A DNA stretch of 64,000 nt from Deltaproteobacteria bacterium. GTDB lineage: Bacteria > Desulfobacterota > Dissulfuribacteria > Dissulfuribacterales > UBA3076. The position numbers and the translations under genes were made by a program. Under the pieces are notes generated by a model, which ran no database searches, was not told the DNA's origin, and saw only the letters and a program-made list of their open reading frames with translations. Below are positions 54,872-64,000 of the stretch, piece by piece. The first letter of the stretch is position 1; every line of letters starts with the position of its first letter. The stretch is taken from positions 40,091 through 104,090 of the forward strand of contig JAGYNZ010000004.1 in assembly GCA_018399745.1 (NCBI GenBank). Direction: 5' to 3'.

Positions 54872-56221
54872 CTATGAAATCTTCCGGATTTTAGTTCCGG
54901 TCAGGGCCTCACGGGTCATCTTTGCTACAACCCCGGAGAGTCCCAGCAGGCCGATGAGATTAGGGATAGCCATGGCACCGTTCATGGTATCTGAAAAATC
55001 CCACACAAAGCTTACCTTCTGAAATGCACCAATGGCTATGACGAGACAGAAGCAGTAGCGATAGGGCGTTCTGGCCTTCAGGCCCATTATGTATTCTATG
55101 CACTCTTCACCATAATAGGCCCAACCTATCATGGTAGAATATGCAAATACGGAGAGCCCAAGGGTTACAATCAGTCCCCCAGGACCAGGCAGTCCCATTT
55201 CAAACGCTTTATATGTCAGAGCGCTGGAGGTCTCCCCGCTGGTCCATGCCTCTGTGGAAAGGATGACCAGGGCCGTCATGGAACAGACGATAATGGTATC
55301 AAAGAATACGGCTGTCATGGCTATCAGGCCTTGGCGCACAGGACTGTTGGTCTTGGCTGCTGCATGTGCAATGGCTGCGCTTCCGAGGCCGGCCTCGTTG
55401 GAGAAGACCCCGCGGGCCACACCGAAACGAATGGCAGCAGCCACTGCCGCCCCGGCAAACCCCCCGGCAGCGGAAGCAGGGCTGAAGGCGTGTTCTATTA
55501 TTAATCTGAGTGCTCCAGGGATCTTGTCAAGGTTCAGGCCGAGTATTAAGAGTGCCCCGCATACATAAACAATACCCATGAATGGAACAAGTTTCTCAGT
55601 GACCTTTCCGATGCGACGAATACCTCCGATTATTACCATCCCGGTCATTATTGCCAGCGTAATCCCGGTGAGCAGGGGAGGGATCCCCCAAGTCTCACCA
55701 AGGGCCACTGCCACTGAATTGGACTGTACCATGCTGCCAATACCAAAAGCCGAGACGCTGCCCATAAGAGCAAAGAGCCATCCCAACCATTTCAGTCCCA
55801 GGCCTTCCGCTATATAGCGCATGGGACCGCCCTGCATGGTTCCGTCAGGGAGCAGGCGTCTGTATTTTACTGCCAGCACGGCCTCGGCATACTTGCTTGC
55901 CATACCGAAAAAGGCGCAGCCCCACATCCAGAAAATGGCACCAGGGCCGCCAAGATATATGGCCGTGGCGACTCCGGCAATATTGCCTGTTCCAATGGTG
56001 GCTGAAAGGGCTGTGGTCAATGCCTGGAAAGGGCTGATGTCACCTGCGGCGTTATTTCTTCCAGGTCTTGTAAAGACAAGCTTTAGGGCCCTGAAGAGGT
56101 GAAATATTTGTATAAAGCGCAGACGCAGGGTGAGAAAGACCCCTGTACCTACCAGAAAAACGAGCATTACAGGACCCCAGACAAAACTGTTAAGGCTCGA
56201 CATAAACTCAGACGGCGTCAC
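54872..56221 (-). CDS. Alanine/glycine:cation symporter (AGCS family)
   Basis: 449 residues, about 11 membrane helices. Sodium- or proton-coupled uptake of alanine or glycine. AGCS signatures: FQALTTALSATIGTGNIAGVATAI, GPGAIFWMWGCAFFGMASKYAEAVLAVKYR, and GVARGVFSNEAGLGSAAIAHAAAKT. The length is normal for the family. It has no operon partner and converges with the FmdB-like gene. Confidence 0.94.
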   Translation of the reverse strand: MTPSEFMSSLNSFVWGPVMLVFLVGTGVFLTLRLRFIQIFHLFRALKLVFTRPGRNNAAGDISPFQALTTALSATIGTGNIAGVATAIYLGGPGAIFWMWGCAFFGMASKYAEAVLAVKYRRLLPDGTMQGGPMRYIAEGLGLKWLGWLFALMGSVSAFGIGSMVQSNSVAVALGETWGIPPLLTGITLAIMTGMVIIGGIRRIGKVTEKLVPFMGIVYVCGALLILGLNLDKIPGALRLIIEHAFSPASAAGGFAGAAVAAAIRFGVARGVFSNEAGLGSAAIAHAAAKTNSPVRQGLIAMTAVFFDTIIVCSMTALVILSTEAWTSGETSSALTYKAFEMGLPGPGGLIVTLGLSVFAYSTMIGWAYYGEECIEYIMGLKARTPYRYCFCLVIAIGAFQKVSFVWDFSDTMNGAMAIPNLIGLLGLSGVVAKMTREALTGTKIRKIS

Positions 56222-56432
56222 TTCTTCCCCTCATTTTTATCAGGCATCAGACAGCTATAAAACTTGCTACATTGTGTTTATATTATTCACCTGAGACCTG
56301 CAAAATTTTGCACAACATCATGCAGACAACCTTTACTATTCATTTAGAAAAAATGCCATTCTCATTTTTACATTTCACCGCTTGGCTCAGGCTTCGGTCG
56401 ATGTTATGGTCAGGATTGGAGGCTTAAGGCGC

Positions 56433-57986
56433 ATGATAAATATAATTGGACAAAAAGTGCTGGTACTTGATTTCGGTTCCCAGACCACTCAGCTCATAGC
56501 CAGGCGGGTCCGGGAGGCCAGGGTCTACTGTGAAATATATCCTTATAATATTTCGTTGGAAAAGGTAAGGGCGATAGGCCCGAATGGAATTATTCTGTCA
56601 GGGGGACCTGCTAGTGTTTATGATAAACAGGCCCCGGCCGTCTCTCCTGAATTGTTTGAGCTCGGCATACCGATTCTGGGCATCTGCTATGGTATGCAAC
56701 TTACTACACACCTTCTCAAAGGTAAGGTGGAACGTAGTTACCACAGGGAATACGGTCCTGCCCGCCTCTCAATTGACGATCCTGATGACATTTTTTACGG
56801 CCTTGCTCGAGATCCCGTAACGTATCAGGTATGGATGAGCCATGGTGACAGGATAGAGGCCTTGCCCAAGGATTTTATTTGTATAGCCCACAGTGAAACA
56901 TGTCCGGTGGCAGCCATGCGGCACCGGAGATCGCCTTTTTACGGAGTACAGTTCCATCCAGAGGTAATCCATACGGAGATTGGAAAGGATGTGCTTGCAA
57001 ATTTCCTGTTCAGGGTCTGCGGCTGCCAGCCTACGTGGGATATGTACTCCTTTTTGCAAGGTGCCACCACGGAAATAAAGGTAAAGGTGGGAAGCGGCAG
57101 GTTGATATGTGCCCTTTCAGGTGGAGTGGATTCCACGGTAACGGCCCTTCTGATAAACCGGGCCGTGGGTCATCAGTTAACAAGCATATTTGTTAATAAC
57201 GGGCTTCTGAGAAAAAATGAGGCAGAGACGGTTTTGGCCTTTTTGAAACAGTTGGACCTAAAGGTCCATTATGTAGATGCAGGCAATCGTTTTCTGAGTA
57301 AACTTGGAGGCATAGAGGACCCTGAGAAAAAACGGAAGATAATAGGAGAAGAATTTATCCGGGTCTTTGAGGAGGAGGCAAGGCGAATCGGGGATGTACA
57401 TTTCCTTGCCCAGGGAACCTTGTATCCGGACGTTATAGAGAGCGTTTCCTTTAAAGGCCCCTCTTCCACAATAAAGAGCCACCACAATGTGGGTGGGTTG
57501 CCTGATATCATGCAGCTTGAGCTGATAGAGCCGCTTAGAGAGCTTTTTAAAGACGAAGTTCGAAAAGTTGCAGTAAAACTCGGTATGCCTGAAGATCTGG
57601 TTTTTCGCCATCCTTTTCCCGGGCCTGGATTAGCCATAAGAATCCTGGGAGAGGTGACTGCCGAACGTCTGAATGTGCTGAGAGAGGCGGATGCCATTGT
57701 ACTTCAGATCATGAAATCCAGTGGCTGGTATAGAAAGGTATGGCAGGCATTTGCAGTGCTCCTTCCGATCAGGACAGTAGGTGTTATGGGAGACGAGCGT
57801 ACCTATGACAACGTTGTGGCTATAAGGGTGGTAGACAGCCTGGACGCCATGACCGCGGACTGGACAAGGCTGCCGTCGGACCTGCTTGCAAAGATATCAA
57901 ACAGGATTATCAACGAAGTGCGCGGGGTAAACCGTGTATGTTATGATATAAGTTCAAAGCCGCCCGCCACGATCGAGTGGGAATGA
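56433..57986 (+). CDS. guaA: GMP synthase (glutamine-hydrolysing)
   Basis: 517 residues from ATG 56433, preceded by GGAGG and AAGG; an upstream ATG at 56382 would add 17 residues lacking family similarity. The last step of GMP synthesis: XMP + Gln + ATP. The class I glutaminase domain has C85 in GICYGMQ and His/Glu in [12 protein letters not shown]. The synthetase part has PP-loop LSGGVDSTV near residue 229 and the C-terminal dimer domain ending PATIEWE, the universal GuaA tail. It is followed 28 bases later by dnaE. Confidence 0.97.
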   Translation: MINIIGQKVLVLDFGSQTTQLIARRVREARVYCEIYPYNISLEKVRAIGPNGIILSGGPASVYDKQAPAVSPELFELGIPILGICYGMQLTTHLLKGKVERSYHREYGPARLSIDDPDDIFYGLARDPVTYQVWMSHGDRIEALPKDFICIAHSETCPVAAMRHRRSPFYGVQFHPEVIHTEIGKDVLANFLFRVCGCQPTWDMYSFLQGATTEIKVKVGSGRLICALSGGVDSTVTALLINRAVGHQLTSIFVNNGLLRKNEAETVLAFLKQLDLKVHYVDAGNRFLSKLGGIEDPEKKRKIIGEEFIRVFEEEARRIGDVHFLAQGTLYPDVIESVSFKGPSSTIKSHHNVGGLPDIMQLELIEPLRELFKDEVRKVAVKLGMPEDLVFRHPFPGPGLAIRILGEVTAERLNVLREADAIVLQIMKSSGWYRKVWQAFAVLLPIRTVGVMGDERTYDNVVAIRVVDSLDAMTADWTRLPSDLLAKISNRIINEVRGVNRVCYDISSKPPATIEWE

Positions 57987-58014
57987 GTAAGACAGTGCGG
58001 AGCAGATAAAATCT

Positions 58015-61000
58015 ATGCAATCAACAAATCAACAGATCACCAAATCACCCCATTCTTTTACTCACCTCCACCTTCATACGGAATACAGTCTACTTGATGG
58101 TGCTATCAGGCTGAAGGACCTTTTTCCCAAAGCCAGGGAATATGGCTACAGGGCCGTAGCGATAACAGATCATGGAAATATGTATGGAGTGCTGAGATTT
58201 TACGAAGAGGCCCTCAGGCATAACATCAAGCCGATTATCGGATGTGAGGTCTATGTTGCGCCCAAGGGACGTAAGGACAGAAGTGCCCGCAGTTCAAGAG
58301 AAGCTGCCTTTCATCTTGTCTTACTGGCACAAAATAATATCGGATACAAGAATCTCCTGAAACTTGTAACTGCTGCCCATTTTGAAGGCTTTTTTTATAA
58401 GGCCCGCGTGGATCTTGAGCTTCTGGAAAATTTAAATCAGGGTCTAATAGCGCTCTCTGCATGTCTTCACGGTCAGATTCCGGCCGCCATTCTCAACGAG
58501 GACATGAAAAGCGCAAAGACCCTTGCAGAGACCTATGCAGGCATATTTGACAACCGTTTCTACCTCGAGATACAGGAAAACGATATAGCCGAGCAGACAG
58601 TCGTAAACCAGGGACTGGTGACACTTGGTAAAGAACTGGGGCTTCCAGTGGTTGCCACGAATGATTGTCACTACCTGGATCCTGAAGATGCCAGGGCCCA
58701 TGATGTCCTGCTGTGTATACAGACGAACAAAACGGTTCATGACACCAACAGGATGCGATTTTCCACCGATAAACTTTACTTTACGTCTCCAGGGGAGATG
58801 GCGGAGAGGTTTAGAGATTATCCTGATGCCTTGTCTATGACATGTGAGATAGCCGACAAGTGCAATGTGGAGCTGGAACTGGGAAGGCGGCACTTTCCGC
58901 TTTATCCGATAAAGAAAAGCGAGACCTACAGCGGACTTTTTGAGGCCGTTGCCAGAAAAGGGCTTGAGGAGCGTTTTCTGGAGGATGAAATCCATAAAGA
59001 AGAATATGGCCAATACAAAGAAAGATTGGAGACGGAGATATCGGTCATCAAGGAAAGGGGGTTTGCTTCTTATTTTCTCATCGTTGCCGATTTTATTAAC
59101 TGGGCAAAGTCTCAGTCCATACCCGTAGGACCTGGCAGAGGTTCTGCAGCAGGCTCACTGGTAGCCTATGCCATGAGGATTACAGAAATCGATCCGGTAA
59201 AGTACGGCCTCTTTTTTGAGAGGTTTTTGAATGTTGAGCGTGAGTCTCTGCCTGACATAGACATAGATTTCTGTATGAATCGCAGGGATGAGGTCATTCA
59301 CTATGTGACAGAAAAGTATGGGGGTGAGGATTTTGTAGCCCAGATAATCACGTTCGGCCAGATGAAGGCCAAGGCAGTAATCAGAGACGTTGGCAGGGCC
59401 CTTGGAATACCTTATCAGGAAGTAGACCACATAGCCAAACTGGTGCCTGACCAGCTCAATATTACCCTTGAAAAGGCCCTCAAGATAGAGCCCGAACTCA
59501 AGCAACTTGAAAAAAAAGATTCGAAAATAGGAGAACTCCTTAACATAGCGCAAGCGCTTGAAGGTCTACCGCGCCATGCCTCAACTCATGCAGCAGGAGT
59601 TGTTATTTCAGACAGACCTATGGTGGAATATCTGCCCCTTACAAAAGGTCAACACGATGAGACTGTCACTCAGTTTGCCATGAAGTATGTGGAAAAGACC
59701 GGGCTTATCAAGTTTGACTTTCTGGGACTGAGGACCCTCACGGTAATAGATACCGCCGTAAAGCTTATCAGAGAACACCTTGGGACGAATATTAATCTGG
59801 CCAAGATTCCCCTCGACGATCCGGAGACCTATGAACTTTTGTCAAGCGGGAATACTACCGGAGTATTCCAGCTTGAAAGCCCTGGCATGAAGGACCTGTT
59901 GCAGCGCATGAGGCCATCAGGCTTCACTGACATAATAGCGCTGGTAGCGCTTCATCGGCCTGGGCCCATGGAAAGCGGCATGGTGGACCAGGCCGTAAAG
60001 GCTAAAAATGGAGAGATCGAAGTCACCTATCTCCTGCCGGAGCTTGAGTCCATTCTCAAGGAGACTTACGGGGTCATAGTTTACCAGGAACAGGTAATGA
60101 AAATAGCCCAGGTACTGGCTGGATACAGTCTCGGTGAAGGGGATATCCTGAGAAGGGCCATGGGCAAAAAAGATCATAAGGAAATGGCCGCACAGCGGGA
60201 CCGTTTTCAATCAGGTGCAGTAAAGCACGGCATTCCTGATTTCAAGGCCAAGATCATCTTTGATCTTATGGAGAAATTTGCAGGATATGGCTTTAACAAG
60301 AGTCACTCGGCGGCTTATGCCCTGATAGCCTATCATACCGCCTGGTTAAAAGCACACTATCTTGTGCCCTTTATGGCTTCATTGCTGTCCAACGAACTTG
60401 GAAATACAGATGGGGTGGTTAAATTCATAGGCGAGTGCAGGGCAAGAGACATCCAAATACTCCCCCCGGATGTCAACTACAGCAAGGTGGATTTTACCAT
60501 AGAGGAGGAGAGTATCCGGTTTGGCCTTGCAGCCGTAAAAAATGTCGGTTTAGGTGCGATAGACGCCATTGTTCAGGAAAGAGAGGAAAATGGCCGATAT
60601 TCCAGCTTTGAGGACTTTTGCTCCAGGGTTGATCTAAAAAAAGTCAACAAGCGAATGCTTGAAAGCCTTATAAAGTGTGGGGCATTTGATTCTCTCGGCC
60701 ACAGACGTTCGCAAATGATCGCCGTCCTGGACTTAGCCCTTGATATTGGCCAATCCAAAAGACAGGAAAGGCTTTCAGGCCAGATGTCTCTCTTTGACTC
60801 TATGGCGCAGGCAACTCCCGAAAGGCCACGTGAGTCAGTGCTGATTCTGCCTGATATACCCGAATGGTCAGAAATTGAATATCTTGCCAATGAAAAGACT
60901 TATCTGGGATTCTATATCAGTGGACACCCCCTGGATCCATACAGAGATGACCTGTTGAGGATGGCGAGTATACATACAGGCAACGTTTCAGGCATGGTGG

Positions 61001-61557
61001 ATGGAAGCCAGATTGGTCTCGCCGGGACGATTCGAATCAATAAGGAAATCATTACCAGAAAGGGAGATAGAATGGCCTTTTTGACCCTTGAGGACTTACA
61101 CGGCTTCATCGAAATTGTCTGTTTTCCTGAGATATACGCAAAGGCAAGGGAATTGATTGATGCCGATTCGCCTGTGTGGGTAGCTGGGACACTTAAGAAG
61201 GAAGATGACAAGAAAATCAATAAGATAATTGCGAATTCAATGGAGCCGCTGGGTGAAGCCTGTAAACAAAGAGTGAGAGGTCTTCTGGTCGAACTCAGGG
61301 GAGATTCGGTAGGCCCTTTGGTACTCAGGCCCTTGCAGGATCTGTTCACCAAACATCATGGATCATATCCTGTGAGACTGGCTATTATTATCAAAGACAG
61401 AGGCCGGGTAGTTCTAAACCTGCCTGAAGAATATAATGTGAGTATAAGCCCTGAGCTTACCGAAAGCATGAATGATTTACTGGGATACGCCGGATTAAAA
61501 GTAGAATACGAACCGAAGAATAATAATTCGAAATTCGAAATTCGAAATTCGAATTAA
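58015..61557 (+). CDS. dnaE: DNA polymerase III alpha subunit
   Basis: 1180 residues. Replicative polymerase. PHP domain at the N-terminus (THLHLHTEYSLLDGAI), catalytic aspartates D414, D416 and D418 in PDIDIDF, GPGRGSAAGSLVAYAM, helix-hairpin-helix near 850-890 and an OB fold (about 990-1065). The last 15 residues (ending NNSKFEIRNSN) come from a heptad repeat at 61527-61555 that has extended the reading frame. The N-terminal 14 residues (MQSTNQQITKSPHS) also look like an extension; there is no strong ribosome-binding site, so a shorter start near FTHLHLHTEY without ATG is not available. smpB follows 28 bases later. Confidence 0.96.
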   Translation: MQSTNQQITKSPHSFTHLHLHTEYSLLDGAIRLKDLFPKAREYGYRAVAITDHGNMYGVLRFYEEALRHNIKPIIGCEVYVAPKGRKDRSARSSREAAFHLVLLAQNNIGYKNLLKLVTAAHFEGFFYKARVDLELLENLNQGLIALSACLHGQIPAAILNEDMKSAKTLAETYAGIFDNRFYLEIQENDIAEQTVVNQGLVTLGKELGLPVVATNDCHYLDPEDARAHDVLLCIQTNKTVHDTNRMRFSTDKLYFTSPGEMAERFRDYPDALSMTCEIADKCNVELELGRRHFPLYPIKKSETYSGLFEAVARKGLEERFLEDEIHKEEYGQYKERLETEISVIKERGFASYFLIVADFINWAKSQSIPVGPGRGSAAGSLVAYAMRITEIDPVKYGLFFERFLNVERESLPDIDIDFCMNRRDEVIHYVTEKYGGEDFVAQIITFGQMKAKAVIRDVGRALGIPYQEVDHIAKLVPDQLNITLEKALKIEPELKQLEKKDSKIGELLNIAQALEGLPRHASTHAAGVVISDRPMVEYLPLTKGQHDETVTQFAMKYVEKTGLIKFDFLGLRTLTVIDTAVKLIREHLGTNINLAKIPLDDPETYELLSSGNTTGVFQLESPGMKDLLQRMRPSGFTDIIALVALHRPGPMESGMVDQAVKAKNGEIEVTYLLPELESILKETYGVIVYQEQVMKIAQVLAGYSLGEGDILRRAMGKKDHKEMAAQRDRFQSGAVKHGIPDFKAKIIFDLMEKFAGYGFNKSHSAAYALIAYHTAWLKAHYLVPFMASLLSNELGNTDGVVKFIGECRARDIQILPPDVNYSKVDFTIEEESIRFGLAAVKNVGLGAIDAIVQEREENGRYSSFEDFCSRVDLKKVNKRMLESLIKCGAFDSLGHRRSQMIAVLDLALDIGQSKRQERLSGQMSLFDSMAQATPERPRESVLILPDIPEWSEIEYLANEKTYLGFYISGHPLDPYRDDLLRMASIHTGNVSGMVDGSQIGLAGTIRINKEIITRKGDRMAFLTLEDLHGFIEIVCFPEIYAKARELIDADSPVWVAGTLKKEDDKKINKIIANSMEPLGEACKQRVRGLLVELRGDSVGPLVLRPLQDLFTKHHGSYPVRLAIIIKDRGRVVLNLPEEYNVSISPELTESMNDLLGYAGLKVEYEPKNNNSKFEIRNSN
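61527..61555. repeat. Heptad TTCGAAA tandem repeat at the dnaE 3' end
   Basis: Four consecutive TTCGAAA-type units at 7-base spacing form the last codons of dnaE. Related heptads at 41773 and 52288 suggest a repeat family spread in this genome. Confidence 0.7.
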
Positions 61558-61585
61558 GGGATTACAAGACTACAGGCATCAGGAA

Positions 61586-62047
61586 ATGAATACCGAAGGA
61601 ATAAAGATCGTCTGCCAGAACCGTAAGGCCAGACATCAATATCACATTGAAAATACCGTTGAGGCAGGTCTTGTGCTTCTCGGGCCGGAAGTCAAATCCC
61701 TGAGAGAGTCAAGGGCCAGCCTTTCTGATGGATATGTGGGCTTCAGGTATGGAGAGGCATGGCTGTATAATGTGCACATATCTCCATATCCTTATGCAGC
61801 CGATAGCGTTAGACTTGATCCGACAAGGGCCAGAAAACTCCTTCTTAATCGCCGGGAAATACGGAAATTGATGGGAAAAATTCAGGAACGAGGATATGCC
61901 TTGATACCCCTTCGAATCTATTTCAAAGATGGCAAGGCAAAGGTGGAACTCGCCCTGGGCAAAGGGAAGAAGCTGTATGACAAGAGGGAGACAATGAGAC
62001 GGAGGACCCTGGAACGGGAATTCCAGAAGGATTACAAGATACGTTAA
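61586..62047 (+). CDS. smpB: SsrA-binding protein SmpB
   Basis: 153 residues. Binds tmRNA and delivers it to stalled ribosomes. Family motifs: NRKARHQYHIENTVEAGLVLLGPEVKSLRESRASLSDGYV, YPYAADSVRLDPTRARKLLLNRREI, LIPLRIYFKDGKAKVELALGKGKKLYDKRET and the basic C-terminal tail. The tmRNA gene, often close to smpB, is not found downstream. It converges with the CBS-pair gene. Confidence 0.97.
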   Translation: MNTEGIKIVCQNRKARHQYHIENTVEAGLVLLGPEVKSLRESRASLSDGYVGFRYGEAWLYNVHISPYPYAADSVRLDPTRARKLLLNRREIRKLMGKIQERGYALIPLRIYFKDGKAKVELALGKGKKLYDKRETMRRRTLEREFQKDYKIR

Positions 62048-62077
62048 TGATTCATCGTTTGTACTAAAGACCGGGAA

Positions 62078-62527
62078 TTAAGACACAATCGACCGGACAA
62101 GGTCTCCTCGGCCTACTACACCCACAAGCTTTTTCCCTTTCATTACCGGGATAGTGCTTATCCGTTTTTCCGCTATGATGCTGGCCACTTCGTCAATAGG
62201 AGTCTCATCCTCTACTGTAATGACATCCTTCGTGCAGATATCTCCCACTGTGGTGCCTGCCATCTTCCTGAGTTCCTTATCGAGTTTTTTAGGACTTTCC
62301 AGAAAGATAGCAGAATCCATAAAAAATAACACGCTGGGAATATGCAGTTTTTTGTTCTGGTCAACAAGATCGGCCTCAGTTACAATCCCACCGATGTTTC
62401 CGTCATCATCCACGACAGGCACGCCGTTAATGCGGCGCTCAGACAGCAGTTTGGCCAGATCAACCACTGATGTGTCGAAATGAACTGTGATGACAGGTGA
62501 TGTCATTATGTCTTTTGCTTTTCGCAT
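62078..62527 (-). CDS. CBS-domain-pair protein
   Basis: 149 residues: two CBS domains only (about 5-60 and 95-149), joined by a longer linker with KLHIPSVLFFMDSAIFLESPKKLD. Typical motifs: RINGVPVVDDDGNIGGIVTEADLV and RISTIPVMKGKKLVGVVGRGDLVRS. Such stand-alone pairs bind adenosine nucleotides and act as sensors; partner unknown. Next on this strand upstream is a lipoprotein gene. Confidence 0.88.
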   Translation of the reverse strand: MRKAKDIMTSPVITVHFDTSVVDLAKLLSERRINGVPVVDDDGNIGGIVTEADLVDQNKKLHIPSVLFFMDSAIFLESPKKLDKELRKMAGTTVGDICTKDVITVEDETPIDEVASIIAEKRISTIPVMKGKKLVGVVGRGDLVRSIVS

Positions 62528-62609
62528 TAAAAAGACCTCATAAAACCCTTGGGATTTTAATCTTCATCCTATTTGTGCCCTGTAACAAGTTACTGCAGCC
62601 TTACCTGTT

Positions 62610-63422
62610 TCACATATTGATGCCGGCTTCCTCAACAATTACAGTGTATCTGTAACCTGCTCCAAAATCCTTGTCGGTATAAAGTGTGCCGCTGACAGTT
62701 ACCACATCTCCAACCGAAGGCATATCCTGAGATGTTACGACAAGGTCATAGTCTCCTTTTTTTTCGTCTCCGGTTCCATCCTGCAGATGAATCCAGTTCT
62801 TTCCAAGGATCTTGGGAAGGACTTTTACGACTTTACCCCGTACAACTACTTTGTTATTGCAGAGACCGGATTTTTTCTCGTAGATTTCGGCAACGGTGTA
62901 TGCGCCCTGACCGGTCGCCTTTTCAACTTTCACGTCATCATCAATCGGCGTGCTGACGCCCATTCCATTGCCTGTCGGGGCCTTAATCATGCCCATGGGC
63001 AAATCTCCCGGTGGCATTTTCATATCTTTTCCCACCTGTCCACCTCTTTCAGATACAGACCCAGGCGACAGGATGACCCTTTCAAATGTACGATTAAGTG
63101 TGCTGCTGGTGAAATTGACCATCTCTATGCCCGGCTTGAGGACTACCTCTTCTCCCACAGAGACCTGCATTTCAGGCACTGCCACCCACACTTTTTCTCC
63201 TTTGTCTTCCAGGAGAATATAGGTGTATCCAGCGCTATCAATGGATTCTGCCACCTTGCCTGAGAGTGAGTCCATCTCAACAGGGACTTCCGTGCCTGTA
63301 TCCGCGGGGACCTGATTTTCGGACTTTTTACCGGAATCACCGTTACAGGAAATCAGGGCGACTACTGAAAAAGAGAGCACCAGGGTTTTTAAAAAATTTA
63401 TTACCAGGATACGTCTGATCAT
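62610..63422 (-). CDS. Lipoprotein with NrfJ-like and OB-fold domains
   Basis: 270 residues. The signal peptide ends in the lipobox VALISC, giving a lipidated Cys near 26. Two domains follow: residues 52-118 (SGKVAESIDSAGYTYILLEDKG ... MQVSVGEEV) resemble the NrfJ-like pattern GKVxExxxxxGYTYxLL, seen beside cytochrome-c nitrite reductase and related haem proteins; residues 165-270 (TVAEIYEKKSGLCNNKVVVRGKVVKV ... WIHLQDGTGDE) form an OB fold. Probably bound to the outer membrane or periplasmic face. No haem or thioredoxin motif. No neighbours that give a role. Confidence 0.78.
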   Translation of the reverse strand: MIRRILVINFLKTLVLSFSVVALISCNGDSGKKSENQVPADTGTEVPVEMDSLSGKVAESIDSAGYTYILLEDKGEKVWVAVPEMQVSVGEEVVLKPGIEMVNFTSSTLNRTFERVILSPGSVSERGGQVGKDMKMPPGDLPMGMIKAPTGNGMGVSTPIDDDVKVEKATGQGAYTVAEIYEKKSGLCNNKVVVRGKVVKVLPKILGKNWIHLQDGTGDEKKGDYDLVVTSQDMPSVGDVVTVSGTLYTDKDFGAGYRYTVIVEEAGINM

Positions 63423-63631
63423 TTTATCTACACCTGTCTTTTTATATTTTTGTACTCACTCGCTCAGGATAGAATCTGCAACATCAATCACTGAAATACG
63501 ACGGTACGAGAATATGAAACAAACACCTAAAAGTCAAGCCGGTGCGCCGGTCCCTCGATTTTCCTTTCGTGTTATCAATCTTTCCTGCCTTTGTGATGTT
63601 TTTTTATCCCTATTAACGATAAATCAGACTC

Positions 63632-63922
63632 TTATTTTGTTTTTGGCCATAATGTCACTTTTGTTGCGCCCCAGCCACCCGCGTCATTTCCCGGCAGTGT
63701 AAATTCGCGCACCTCGGGCAGGCGGCTCAGGATGGAATGGACAGTGCGGCGAAGGGTCCCGGTCCCTTTTCCATGGATTATGCGCACCTCTGTGATATCT
63801 CTGTCCCGGCATTCGGCCAGGTAATCCGGCACCAGGTCCTTTATCTCACGGGGATTAAAGGTGTGCAGATCAAGGATTCCGTCAATGGGGAATTCGACTA
63901 CAGGCTCATCATTAATATCCAT
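63632..63922 (-). CDS. Smr-domain protein
   Basis: 96 residues, essentially one Smr (small MutS-related) domain: ILDLHTFNPREIKDLVPDYL in place of LDLHG, and IIHGKGTGTLRRTV. Smr domains are often nucleases; the LDLHT variant and IHGKG are compatible with activity. ATG 63922 overlaps the TGA of the upstream gene (TGATG), so I prefer it to the GTG at 63925. No MutS part is present. Confidence 0.9.
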   Translation of the reverse strand: MDINDEPVVEFPIDGILDLHTFNPREIKDLVPDYLAECRDRDITEVRIIHGKGTGTLRRTVHSILSRLPEVREFTLPGNDAGGWGATKVTLWPKTK

Positions 63923-64000
63923 CACTCTCTCTGGGCATGGACAAAGACTGCATCGCGGTCAACGAGGTCTTCGGATAATATTTCGCATTCCCGCCACAAT
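63922..64000 (-). CDS. C-terminal fragment of a gene cut by the right edge
   Basis: Only the last 25 codons and TGA (63922-63924) are in the window: LWRECEILSED-LVDRDAVFVHAQRE. The frame is open to the edge and the stop overlaps the Smr start, which is the reason to call a gene. The family cannot be read from this piece. Confidence 0.55.
   Translation of the reverse strand, partial: LWRECEILSEDLVDRDAVFVHAQRE

Noticed and set aside
1..64000. CRISPR arrays, insertion sequences, prophage or toxin-antitoxin genes
   Set aside because: No regularly spaced direct repeats of CRISPR length, no transposase, integrase or phage structural proteins among the translated frames.

Overview
The window reads like a chromosome segment of an anaerobic Desulfobacterota (former Deltaproteobacteria) bacterium, probably a sulfate reducer or syntroph relative. 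This is inferred from protein flavour and context: two AMP-forming acetyl-CoA synthetases with a DcaP-like porin and an OFA-family transporter, a radical-SAM lysine 2,3-aminomutase, a cobalamin riboswitch, a Nif3 / zinc-ribbon / RNase P RNA block, YXWGXW-type and DUF3617 envelope proteins. There is no rRNA, prophage, insertion sequence or CRISPR array. One tRNA (CAT anticodon) and rnpB are present.

Layout. 1-5.2 kb: an unrecognised protein running off the left edge, then treZ and a glgX/treX-like debranching enzyme broken by a one-base frameshift. 5.4-9.6 kb: a P-type cation ATPase and a CNNM/CorC-like DUF21-CBS protein. 9.9-12.9 kb: a small envelope cluster (DUF3617 protein with an in-frame TGA, LemA, DUF3137, DUF3592). 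12.9-18.2 kb: beta-CASP RNase-like protein, PrmA-like methyltransferase, three secreted proteins including an OmpA-like one, and PgeF. 18.5-29 kb: cmk, a GAF histidine kinase, a small helix-turn-helix protein, clpB, a dGTPase-like HD protein, panB, rnpB, a zinc-ribbon protein and Nif3. 29-38.8 kb: tRNA with promoter and terminator, KefB-like antiporter, EF-P with its EpmA-type lysyl-transferase, a lipoprotein, acylphosphatase, a YcaO-TPR protein followed by lysine 2,3-aminomutase, and cfa. 38.9-41.7 kb: rtcB, archease, a three-helix PnuC-like membrane protein and an isochorismatase-family hydrolase.

41.9-51 kb is the most interesting part. On the minus strand, in transcription order, lie a cobalamin riboswitch, an intrinsic terminator, a sigma-54 response regulator whose receiver phospho-acceptor Asp is Glu, a second terminator, acetyl-CoA synthetase 2, a porin, acetyl-CoA synthetase 1 and an OFA transporter. 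Together they look like a carboxylate uptake and activation locus whose regulator may be under corrinoid control. That link fits B12-dependent Wood-Ljungdahl or methylmalonyl-CoA chemistry in such organisms, but it is an inference.

51.3-64 kb: a DUF368 (PopT-like) membrane protein, dTDP-rhamnose genes rfbD and rfbB with an FmdB-like zinc ribbon, an alanine/glycine:cation symporter, guaA, dnaE, smpB, a CBS-pair protein, an OB-fold lipoprotein, a Smr-domain protein and the last 25 codons of a gene cut by the right edge.

Several starts are corrected from ribosome-binding-site evidence. Two genes cut by the window edges are reported from direct translation.
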